From Anaerolineales bacterium (lineage in GTDB: Bacteria; Chloroflexota; Anaerolineae; Anaerolineales; Villigracilaceae), in the NCBI GenBank assembly GCA_016789025.1, contig JAEURC010000084.1, positions 1 to 39,675 of the forward strand: a stretch of 39,675 bases of DNA, in the 5' to 3' direction. Below are positions 32,048 through 38,723 of the stretch, in pieces; the stretch's first letter is position 1; every line of letters starts with the position of its first letter. Made by a program: the position numbers and the translations under genes. A model generated the notes under the pieces. The model made no database searches. It was not told where the DNA came from and saw only the letters and a list, made by a program, of their open reading frames with translations.

Positions 32048-34585
32048 TCACGGTTCGCAAAGATCATTCAGTGATTCAGTTTGATACGTCTCGTTCAGTT
32101 CAGGGAAGAAAAGCCAACGCTCTTCAACGTAGTTCTCGCGCTGGCAACCGACGACGATCACATCCGCGCCGTGAGTCAATTTGATGGGCGAATCGGCAGG
32201 GAAAATTACGCTGTCCGCGCTGTCGTTCAGCACGATAAAGCCGAGGCGCGAAAAATCACGCACGGAGTAGATCGCCCACGGCGTGGTGGAAAAAATCCCA
32301 TCGTTGCGGCGGAAGAAGCGCGGGTAGAGCGTCTCGCCTTCCAGAATTAGAGAATTGGGCTGAGATAAAAATTGTGTCAGCGCGGGATCATGCGCAACGA
32401 CCTGCGCTTTCAACTCTTCGGCTGTTGACGTATAACGCGGCTGGGCGATTCCCTCCGCGAGCCACGGGAGCGAGCCGAGCAATACGAAAGCGCCGACGAG
32501 CAATATTTGTTTTGGTTTAAATGTTTCTTGTTTCAATTCAACCGTTGAAATTGAAAACATCTTCGAAATGTTCGCGCCGAAAAACGAGGCAACCCACGCA
32601 AGAATTTCCATCGCGCCGACGCCGAAATAAAAGTAGACGATCCAATCAACAGGCAAGTTATAACGCCACGAGGAAAAACGGGAGATGCCGTTTGCAAGCG
32701 CGTAACCGACGTTGAACGCCAGCAGAGTCAACCCAACCCATTTGAATCGATGCCATGCCGCGCCCAAGCCAATGGCAATGATCGCAAGGTAGCAAATCAG
32801 CAAGGCGAGGTTGTACCATTCAAGAGTCCCGTTCCATTCGATCCAATATAAATTGACCGGGGCGCGCAGTCCGTTGAAGGGTTCGATCAGCGGCAGGGAC
32901 AGCAATCCGCCGATCTCGGTGTTGAGGAAGTGATTCGTCACAAAGCCAGCCACAAAGCCGGGGTTTTCCAGCGTGAACGTGAGCAGGCGATCCCCGAGGC
33001 TTTCCTTTTCAAAATCGAATTGGCTGATGTCCAGATTCCCTTCAAAGGAATACTGCGAAAAAATGACCGCCATCTGCGAGGGGTCGTCGAAGGCGAATGC
33101 GCCGACGATTCGATAATTGTGGATCAGCCATGGCGTGATGGTGGCGGTCATCACCAAACCGAATGCGACGCAGGCGATGAGCCAATCTTTCAGGTACAGT
33201 TTTCCAAGAAAGTTCATGCGACGATTTGATTTGTTTGGCAAATCATGTCGCCCTGCCTGACGCACGATTTGCTGGGCAAATCGAACTGCGTCAGGAGCTT
33301 TTTGTTGATACGCAAAGAACGCGAGGATGAAAACGAATGGCAAAATGATCAGCGATTGGGTGCGGAGCAACAGCAACAGTCCGAACGATCCGCCCGCGAT
33401 GATCGCCGATTTTACGTCACGCCGTTCAAGCCAGCGGATGACGACGAGCATCACGAACGCGATTCCCATCGAGGTGGCGAAATCGGTGATGAACATTTTC
33501 GTGCTGGCGGTGCGCGTGTTGGAGGAGATCCACAGCGTGGTGAGCTCGCGGAAGATGGCGAAGAGGGCGACCGTCACACCGGCGGCGCGGGAGTGGAGTT
33601 TTGCTCCGAGAAAGTACAACGCGACGGGGAACAGCGCGAAGACCAACGTCTGCGCGGCGATGACTTTGACGTAATCTTGCCCGAACAGAAAATGAAGCGC
33701 GGCGAGAAAGGTCACATACAACGGACGCGGCGCAATGTTTCCGAGATAGTCCGTGCCGATGAGGAGGGATTGGGAGAGGTAATCGTAGAAGCCCGCGTCG
33801 GAATATGGGAATGGAGTTGTGTATGGAGGCGTGATGGGCGCGTAGAAACTGTTTTTTAGTGAATCAATCGGGACGGAAAGCCAGAGGATGGAGGCGGTGA
33901 GGTAGATGGAAAGAGGAAAGAGGAAAGAGAGAATTGGAGAATTAGAGGATTGGGTAATTGGTGGTTGAGAATTGGTGATTGAGTGATTGAGTAATTGGTA
34001 ATTAGTAATTGAGTAAACGAGGGTAATTGCGCCGAGGAGGATTGATAAAACAAATTGCCATCCAAGAATCGGGACGCCGGGTTCGCCCCAGTAGGCGGTG
34101 TCTTTGGTGATGCCGAGTTTGGTGAGGGAGATGAAAATGAGCAAAAGGAGCAAAAGAGCAAAGGTAACAAATGGAGCAAATGAGGCAAATGGAGCAAATG
34201 AGGTAAGGTGGAATCCGTTTTTGAGGTAGAGGAGGTAGAGCGCGGATTGAATCGAGAGCGCGAGCAGATACCACAACAGCGGACTGAGTCGTGTGAAGAG
34301 CGGGAGAAAAGACTCGGGGTTGAGATAACGCAGAAGAAACAGAGTCAGGCTGAACGTCAGAGAGAGAAGCGTGACGAGGAGGATGAGAGGAGTCCGCGCG
34401 AGGCGATTCAGTTGAGGCGGGCGAATCGCCAGCCATGCCGACATCAGAATGAAAGAAAGAATAATCACGATGAGGGCGAGACGCGCCGGCGAAAGACTCG
34501 CGCCTTCGGAGGGAATCAAAAGGAGCGCGACCAGTGCGACCGCGCCCTCGATGGAGCATAAAAAATAAAACCAACGCGATTTCAT
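32048..34585 (-). CDS. GT39-like membrane glycosyltransferase, with in-frame repeat insertions
   Basis: An 845-residue polytopic protein with at least twelve spans, resembling GT-C glycosyltransferases of the GT39/ArnT kind that use polyprenyl-phosphate sugars. The first loop has SDAGFYDYLSQSLLIGTDYL, fitting the acidic catalytic site, then LYVTFLAALHFLFGQDYV; a soluble C-terminal domain follows the spans. Three internal segments are translated DNA repeats: a FAPFASFAPFVTFA run (34169-34203), NYQLLNHSITNSQPPITQSS (33931-34015) and RQAGRHDLPNKSNRR (33228-33295). All stay in frame. Substrate unknown. It was probably coupled to the small gene upstream before an 83-bp duplication separated them. 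Confidence 0.8.
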   Translation of the reverse strand: MKSRWFYFLCSIEGAVALVALLLIPSEGASLSPARLALIVIILSFILMSAWLAIRPPQLNRLARTPLILLVTLLSLTFSLTLFLLRYLNPESFLPLFTRLSPLLWYLLALSIQSALYLLYLKNGFHLTSFAPFASFAPFVTFALLLLLLIFISLTKLGITKDTAYWGEPGVPILGWQFVLSILLGAITLVYSITNYQLLNHSITNSQPPITQSSNSPILSFLFPLSIYLTASILWLSVPIDSLKNSFYAPITPPYTTPFPYSDAGFYDYLSQSLLIGTDYLGNIAPRPLYVTFLAALHFLFGQDYVKVIAAQTLVFALFPVALYFLGAKLHSRAAGVTVALFAIFRELTTLWISSNTRTASTKMFITDFATSMGIAFVMLVVIRWLERRDVKSAIIAGGSFGLLLLLRTQSLIILPFVFILAFFAYQQKAPDAVRFAQQIVRQAGRHDLPNKSNRRMNFLGKLYLKDWLIACVAFGLVMTATITPWLIHNYRIVGAFAFDDPSQMAVIFSQYSFEGNLDISQFDFEKESLGDRLLTFTLENPGFVAGFVTNHFLNTEIGGLLSLPLIEPFNGLRAPVNLYWIEWNGTLEWYNLALLICYLAIIAIGLGAAWHRFKWVGLTLLAFNVGYALANGISRFSSWRYNLPVDWIVYFYFGVGAMEILAWVASFFGANISKMFSISTVELKQETFKPKQILLVGAFVLLGSLPWLAEGIAQPRYTSTAEELKAQVVAHDPALTQFLSQPNSLILEGETLYPRFFRRNDGIFSTTPWAIYSVRDFSRLGFIVLNDSADSVIFPADSPIKLTHGADVIVVGCQRENYVEERWLFFPELNETYQTESLNDLCEP
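33228..33295. repeat. Palindromic insertion inside the glycosyltransferase gene
   Basis: A hairpin GATTTG / CAAATC (33228-33244) is followed by CCTGACGCACGATTTGC (33256-33272) pairing imperfectly with GCAAATCGAACTGCGTCAGG (33276-33295). The encoded residues form a polar loop between membrane spans. Confidence 0.6.
33931..34015. repeat. Heptamer-type repeat inside the glycosyltransferase gene
   Basis: A run of units such as GAATTGGA, GAATTAGA, GGATTGGG, GAATTGGT and GATTGAGT, the same theme as the intergenic GAYTRGA repeats, extended over about 85 bases. On the coding strand it gives an Asn/Ser/Ile/Pro-rich loop. Confidence 0.7.
34169..34203. repeat. Tandem repeat AAATGGAGC/AAATGAGGC inside the glycosyltransferase gene
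   Basis: AAATGGAGC and AAATGAGGC alternate twice; the coding strand reads as repeated SFAPFA units near a membrane span. Confidence 0.75.
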
Positions 34586-34677
34586 TTAATTGTTCGGTGA
34601 AAGATTGCTCTCGGCGGAGTCCCCGCCGCCGAGGACGGCGACGGGAGCGTGTTTTGTTGCGATTTCATTTAATTGTT
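34576..34677. repeat. 19-bp direct repeats around a 64-bp palindromic insert
   Basis: GCGATTTCATTTAATTGTT occurs at 34576-34594 and again at 34659-34677. The 64 bases between hold CTCGGCGG / CCGCCGAG as a hairpin. The first copy carries the glycosyltransferase start codon, the second the stop codon of the upstream gene, so the ancestral order was stop-TAA directly followed by ATG. Confidence 0.8.
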
Positions 34678-34986
34678 GGGCGAATAGAATTGGAACCCGG
34701 GGCGCGACGTCACGATCTTGTAAGAAAAGTTTTTGACGTAGCCAAACAGTTTATCTTGCAAGAGTCCCCAGTCGGGCGAGTCGATGATGCGCCGCGCTTC
34801 GACGATGTCGGCGGCGAGCAAGCCCACTTGAATTTGCGGGTACGAGCCGTAGATGGTCGCCCACGCTTCGGCGGGTTGCAAGCCCATGCGCTGCACGCCG
34901 GGGATGAATTCGCCGATGATGAATTCAAAATATTCCTGATCGCGGTCGCCGGCGATATCCCATGTCATCAAAACTTTGACTGCCAT
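34669..34986 (-). CDS. Conserved hypothetical protein, dimeric alpha/beta-barrel-like (105 aa)
   Basis: I do not recognise a named family. The 105 residues alternate strands and helices (VKVLMTWDIAGDR, EYFEFIIGEFIPGVQRMG, AWATIYGSYPQIQVGLLAAD, ARRIIDSPDWGLLQDKLFGY, FSYKIVTSRPGFQF) as in ferredoxin-like dimeric barrels. AAGGA stands 6 bases before the ATG. It lies upstream of the glycosyltransferase; before the 83-bp duplication their stop and start codons touched. Confidence 0.7.
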   Translation of the reverse strand: MAVKVLMTWDIAGDRDQEYFEFIIGEFIPGVQRMGLQPAEAWATIYGSYPQIQVGLLAADIVEARRIIDSPDWGLLQDKLFGYVKNFSYKIVTSRPGFQFYSPNN

Positions 34987-35010
34987 TGATTCCTTTTGTC
35001 ACTCTGATTT

Positions 35011-35103
35011 ATGTCACTCTGAGGGAGCGCTCGTTGCGACCGAAGAGTCTCGCTCGCCGTGAGGGAGATTCTTCGTGGCGCTCCGCGCCACTCAGAATGA
35101 CAT
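35011..35103. repeat. Palindromic repeat of the TGTC-CTGAG family, second copy
   Basis: Ends ATGTCACTCTGAG (35011-35023) and CTCAGAATGACAT (35091-35103) match at 12 of 13 places. Inside, GAAGAGTCTC and GAGATTCTTC pair. It fills the gap between the MBL hydrolase and the 105-residue gene, and resembles 23517-23587. Confidence 0.8.
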
Positions 35104-35107
35104 GTCG

Positions 35108-35764
35108 TTATTGACTCGCCTGATATTCCAGCACAACGACGTGCGTTTCGCTGGGGAGACCGGAGCGCGTCACTTTCAGGGACGGCTGGGTCTCGGGCTT
35201 CGACAGCCCCATCTCTTTGACGAACTTGCTGAGCGAGTCGAGCGAGAGTTTGACCGCCGGCGTGGAGTAGTGCATCGGCACGACGATGTTCGGCTCGATA
35301 AGGCTGATGACCTCCGCCGCCTTCGCCGCGTTGAGTCCGCCTCCCCCGCCGACGGGGACCAGCGCGACGTTGATCGTGCCAAGCGATTCGATCTCGGATT
35401 GAGTCGGCGTCTGTTTCAAGTCGCCGAGATGCGCGACGGTGATGCCGTCGTAGTCGAAGACGTAGATGGTGTTGCGCGCGGAACCGTCTTTGCTTTTCTT
35501 TTTGCCGCCGCCGTCGGTCGAAACGCCGGTGACGAAGACGCCGCCGATCTCGAACTCGCCCGCGCCGTCAATCGTGTGCGACGCGCCTTTGACCGCGTCC
35601 ATGTTGTTGTGACCGGGCGCGTCGTGACTGACCGTGACGATGTCCGCTTTGAGTTTGAGCGCCGAATAGCCGATGGATTTGTTGTCGAATGGGTCCGTCA
35701 CCACCGTCGCATAATTGCGCTCGGTGAGGCGGAAACAGGAATGTCCGTACCAGGTGATTTCCAT
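35108..35764 (-). CDS. MBL-fold metal-dependent hydrolase
   Basis: A 218-residue protein of the metallo-beta-lactamase fold, close to the UPF0173/YtkL type. It opens MEITWYGHSCFRL, has SHDAPGHNN where the metal motif HxHxDH usually stands (here H-D-x-x-G-H, so the site is modified), TVAHLGDLKQT with the bridging Asp region, and VPMHYSTP with a further histidine. Substrate unknown. A TATAAT lies about 30 bases before the ATG, with GGAG between. Confidence 0.8.
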   Translation of the reverse strand: MEITWYGHSCFRLTERNYATVVTDPFDNKSIGYSALKLKADIVTVSHDAPGHNNMDAVKGASHTIDGAGEFEIGGVFVTGVSTDGGGKKKSKDGSARNTIYVFDYDGITVAHLGDLKQTPTQSEIESLGTINVALVPVGGGGGLNAAKAAEVISLIEPNIVVPMHYSTPAVKLSLDSLSKFVKEMGLSKPETQPSLKVTRSGLPSETHVVVLEYQASQ

Positions 35765-35822
35765 GTATGTGAGGTCTCCGAGGGGGGATTATAACCGAGG
35801 GGAGAGACTCGTTGTATCACTT

Positions 35823-35959
35823 CGTTAAACTGGGAGTGTCTAATATCGTGGGCTTTGCCACAGAGCCCACAGAGATTTTGAGTTTTTTCTCAGTGAACTC
35901 AGTGATCTCTGTGGCGAAGAAACGTTTAGCCCATTCTTTTGGACACTCCCGTTAAACTG
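35823..35959. mobile_element. MITE-like element with 10-bp target duplication
   Basis: CGTTAAACTG occurs at 35823-35832 and 35950-35959 in the same orientation, directly flanking a 117-bp element whose ends are GGAGTGTC and GACACTCC. Further inward GCTTTGCCACAGAG pairs with CTCTGTGGCGAAG and TTGAG with CTCAG. No coding capacity. Ends plus flanking duplication fit a non-autonomous transposon. Confidence 0.75.
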
Positions 35960-35971
35960 AGGAGTACCGCG

Positions 35972-36325
35972 TCATTTTTCAACCGCCTGCATGATGACGA
36001 GTATAACGCCCTCCATATTTTTCATCACATCGTTATTCCAAAAGCGGATCACTCTGTAACCCAGCGATTCCAAGTATTTCGTTCTGTCTTCATCATATTC
36101 TTGTTGTTCCAAATGCTGACTGCCGTCCAGCTCGATGACGAGTTTCTTTTCGATACACACGAAGTCGGGGATAAAGTTTCCAACGGCGTGCTGTCTTCTG
36201 AAATTGACGCCCAATTGGTCGTTGCGAATCCTTGACCAGAGTTTGCGTTCGGCGGGAGTCGGGTCTTTGCGGAGTTTTCCCGCGAAGTTCATTGTTTTTG
36301 GGTTGCTTCTTTTCTTACGCGGCAT
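35972..36325 (-). CDS. DUF559 domain endonuclease (Vsr-like)
   Basis: A 117-residue protein of the DUF559 family, a PD-(D/E)XK fold related to Vsr mismatch nickases. After a basic start (MPRKKRSNPK) it has FAGKLRKDPTPAERKLW, VNFRRQHAVGNFIPDFVCIE and LVIELDGSQH with the catalytic Asp, Glu, Asp and His, then YLESLGYRVIRFWNNDVMKN. AGAGG precedes the ATG at 36325. The frame is open further up to 36448, through palindrome copy 1, so a longer form cannot be ruled out. It lies inside a block of palindromes next to the type I R-M genes. Function of these stand-alone nucleases is unknown. Confidence 0.88.
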   Translation of the reverse strand: MPRKKRSNPKTMNFAGKLRKDPTPAERKLWSRIRNDQLGVNFRRQHAVGNFIPDFVCIEKKLVIELDGSQHLEQQEYDEDRTKYLESLGYRVIRFWNNDVMKNMEGVILVIMQAVEK

Positions 36326-36341
36326 TGCCCCTCTGTCCTTC

Positions 36342-36414
36342 GGACATCTCCCCAAATGCGACGCGTACCATTTTGTACGCGGATAATACCTCCGCCATGT
36401 CGAATTTGGGGAGA
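36342..36414. repeat. 73-bp palindromic repeat, copy 1
   Basis: Arms CTCCCCAAATGCGAC (36348-36362) and GTCGAATTTGGGGAG (36399-36413) pair with one mismatch; the centre has CGCGTAC / GTACGCG. It is a near-identical tandem partner of 36435-36507. Confidence 0.9.
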
Positions 36415-36434
36415 GAAGATTTCGTACGGGTTGT

Positions 36435-36507
36435 GGACATCTCCCCAAATGCGACGCGTATCATTTTGTACGCGGATAATACCTCCGCCATGTCGAATTT
36501 GGGGAGA
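36435..36507. repeat. 73-bp palindromic repeat, copy 2
   Basis: Identical to copy 1 except for one C-to-T change in the central stem, with a 20-base spacer between them (period 93). Confidence 0.9.
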
Positions 36508-36568
36508 GTCCATGTAACGGGAGTTTGATCGGGCTTATACAAAAATATTCATTCCTACTTCACATTCA

Positions 36569-36637
36569 CCTCCCCCGAATCCGACGAGATGTGGTTTGAA
36601 TCCGCATACAGAATTTTGTCGTCGTATTCGGGGGAGG
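36569..36637. repeat. Diverged palindromic repeat of the same family
   Basis: Arms CCTCCCCCGAATCCGACGA and TCGTCGTATTCGGGGGAGG (19 bases, one mismatch). Read on the minus strand the centre TTCTGTATGCGGATTCAAACC aligns with TTTTGTACGCGGATAATACC of the 73-bp copies, so it is an older, inverted member. Confidence 0.75.
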
Positions 36638-36671
36638 ACGGGTGGGGGTCACTCCCGCGCCAAAACAACCA

Positions 36672-36743
36672 TCCACGAATGGAGCCACGAATACTCGAAC
36701 CGCGAGTCTTCCATTCGCCGAAGGTTCGTGCATAATTCGTGGA
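36672..36743. repeat. Nested palindrome (TCCACGAAT family)
   Basis: Three nested pairings: TCCACGAAT / ATTCGTGGA, CACGAA / TTCGTG and ACTCG / CGAGT, with small internal loops. No coding signal. Confidence 0.65.
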
Positions 36744-36770
36744 CGGCGCTTTTCACGCAAAACTCTCCGC

Positions 36771-36821
36771 AAGCCCTTCGACATCGCTCAGGACAGGCAG
36801 ATTGGGCTTGTCGAAGTGGGC
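36771..36821. repeat. Palindrome with CCCTTCGACA / TGTCGAAG ends
   Basis: AAGCCCTTCGACA and TGTCGAAGTGGGC pair imperfectly around a GCTCAGGACAGGC centre. It lies just past the hsdM stop and may serve as its terminator. Confidence 0.6.
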
Positions 36822-36834
36822 GGGGGGATAAGTC

Positions 36835-38547
36835 TCACGGCAAAGGCGGCAGACCAAGTTCTTTGAGAAACTCATTGTGCTTTTTCTTGGCGTCTGAAAT
36901 TCTTTCTTCCAACGCTTTCAGTTGACCATGCACAGCGGCGAGGTCAATTTCTTCTTCCTCTGTGGCGGTACTGACGTAGCGGGAAATGTTCAGGTTGTAG
37001 TTATTCTTCTCGATCTCTTCCATTGAGACACGCCTGGAATAGCGGTCTTCATCCGTGCGGTCTTTGTAGGTATTGATAATCTTTTCGATGTGTTCAGGCA
37101 GTAGTTGATTTTGACGCTTGCCTTTCTCGAAGTGTTCGCTGGCATTGATGAATAACACGTCATCATACTTTTTGCATTTTTTGAGAATCAAAATACAAAC
37201 AGGGATGCCAGTGGAGTAGAACAGGTTGGCGGGCAGACCGATGACCGTATCAATATGATTGTCTTTCAATAATTTCGTGCGGATGCGTTCTTCTGCGCCG
37301 CCACGAAATAAGACGCCGTGCGGCAGGATGATCGCCATGGCGCCTTCCTGCGCGAGGAAGTGAAAGCCGTGCAGGAGAAAAGCAAAATCCGCGGCGGATT
37401 TGGGCGCGAGTCCGTAGTTCTTGAAACGGACATCATCGCCAAGCGAATCGGTGGGTTCCCAGCGGTAACTAAAAGGCGGGTTGGCAACCACCGCGTCGAA
37501 AGTTGGCTTTTTGAGAGGGTTGGCTTCGCGGAGCATGTCCCAATCGTTGAGTAAGGTATCGCCGTGGAAAATCTCGAACTCGGAATCTTTGACGCCGTGC
37601 AGAAGCATGTTCATGCGCGCCAGGTTATAGGTGGTGATGTTCTTTTCCTGCCCGTAGATTTTGCCAATGCCGTTGTCGCCGAGCCGCTTGCGGACGTTGA
37701 GAAGAAGCGAGCCAGAGCCACAGGCAAAATCCAGCACAGATTTGAGGCGCTTTTTGGGTCCCGTGCTTGGTTCCTGACTATCCAAAACGACGATGCCAGA
37801 GAGGATGCTGGAAATCTGTTGCGGAGTATAGAACTCGCCCGCTTTTTTGCCAGAACCCGCCGCGAACTGACCAATGAGATATTCGTAGGCGTCGCCGAGG
37901 GTGTCGCTGTCGGTGGAGAAGTCCTTTAGACCATCGGCAATTTTGGTGACGACTGTGCAAAGTTTGGTGTTGCGGTCGGTATGTTTTTTGCCGAGTTTTT
38001 CGGAGTTGAGATTGATTTCGGAGAACAGCCCTTGAAAGGCGCTGGAGAAGGATTCGTTTTCGATGTATTTGAAGCCAGCCTGCAAGGTCTCCAATAATTC
38101 TTGATTGTGTGTGCGCGCCATTTCGACAATACTGCCCCACAGATAGGGCGGCTCGATGACGTAATGCACTTTGAGGCGCATTTGTTTCTCGAAGACTTTA
38201 ATATCTTTGGGATTGCGCTCATAAAAGAGTTGCAGTGGTGTGACGAGAGGCGCATCCCCCGCGTGCTCTTGCTCTTCTTCTTCATCCTTCTTTTTCGGTT
38301 TCTTTTTTGGTATCTGCGCCAGAGCCTGCGCCCGCGCCTGCGCCCGCGCCGCTTCCACTTCGCTTTCGGTGGGATATTCCTTCCCTAATTCCTTTTTACA
38401 CGCGGATTCATAGTTATCCGAAAGGTAGCGTAAGAACAGAAAGGACAGCATGTAATCGCGGAAGTCGTCCGCGTTCATTGCGCCGCGCAGTTGGTCGGCG
38501 ATACCCCACAGGGTGGCGCCGAGTTGTTTTTGTTGTTCGTTGGTCAT
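36835..38547 (-). CDS. hsdM: Type I restriction-modification methyltransferase subunit
   Basis: A 570-residue N6-adenine methyltransferase of a type I R-M system; with HsdS it marks the host's own sites. The N-terminal helical domain (MTNEQQKQLGATLWGIADQL and SFLFLRYLSDNYE) is followed by GEFYTP (237-242), SAM motif I DFACGSGSLLL (273-283) and catalytic NPPF (356-359), and a C-terminal tail. Residues 62-100 are a low-complexity Ala/Gln/Lys/Glu stretch, unusual but tolerated. AGAGGA lies 7 bases before the ATG. It is downstream of hsdS, separated by a palindrome and a 96-bp repeat. No hsdR is in the window. Confidence 0.95.
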   Translation of the reverse strand: MTNEQQKQLGATLWGIADQLRGAMNADDFRDYMLSFLFLRYLSDNYESACKKELGKEYPTESEVEAARAQARAQALAQIPKKKPKKKDEEEEQEHAGDAPLVTPLQLFYERNPKDIKVFEKQMRLKVHYVIEPPYLWGSIVEMARTHNQELLETLQAGFKYIENESFSSAFQGLFSEINLNSEKLGKKHTDRNTKLCTVVTKIADGLKDFSTDSDTLGDAYEYLIGQFAAGSGKKAGEFYTPQQISSILSGIVVLDSQEPSTGPKKRLKSVLDFACGSGSLLLNVRKRLGDNGIGKIYGQEKNITTYNLARMNMLLHGVKDSEFEIFHGDTLLNDWDMLREANPLKKPTFDAVVANPPFSYRWEPTDSLGDDVRFKNYGLAPKSAADFAFLLHGFHFLAQEGAMAIILPHGVLFRGGAEERIRTKLLKDNHIDTVIGLPANLFYSTGIPVCILILKKCKKYDDVLFINASEHFEKGKRQNQLLPEHIEKIINTYKDRTDEDRYSRRVSMEEIEKNNYNLNISRYVSTATEEEEIDLAAVHGQLKALEERISDAKKKHNEFLKELGLPPLP

Positions 38548-38568
38548 AAGTTTCCTCTAAAGGCTCAA

Positions 38569-38601
38569 AGGTGACAGTCATCTTGCAGATGACTGTCACC
38601 T
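38569..38601. terminator. 15-bp perfect palindrome between hsdS and hsdM
   Basis: AGGTGACAGTCATCT and AGATGACTGTCACCT form a stem with a 3-base loop, in the hsdM leader. It belongs with the palindromes at 20809 and 30890 by its GTGACAGTCA core. There is no T tract, so full termination is unlikely. Confidence 0.6.
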
Positions 38602-38627
38602 GACTCATCATCCTCTCGCATTGTTTC

Positions 38628-38723
38628 GCGGGGCTAAAGCCACCTGCTCAGTACATGCAAGTCCACTAAAAGCGGACTCAAGCCCGCAGGGCTTCCACGA
38701 ACTGAGGCAGGGCTTTAGCCCGC
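38628..38723. repeat. Long palindromic repeat element, copy 2, overlapping the hsdS 3' end
   Basis: It has the same ends as 18231-18337: GCGGGGCTAAAGCC left and GGCAGGGCTTTAGCCCGC right, with shared inner parts (CTGCTCAGTACA, GCGGACT, TTCCACGAACTGAGG). The hsdS stop codon TAA at 38717-38715 is part of its GGGCTAAAGC end. Confidence 0.85.

Noticed and set aside
36342..36507. Two near-identical tandem repeats with a 20-base spacer, at first sight a mini CRISPR.
   Set aside because: Units are 73 bp and strongly palindromic, only two are present, and no cas gene is in view.
36289..36784. Minus-strand frames of 72-75 codons across the palindromes upstream of the DUF559 gene.
   Set aside because: They are open because the repeats lack stops; no start signal or domain is present. 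The openness itself is reported as a finding.
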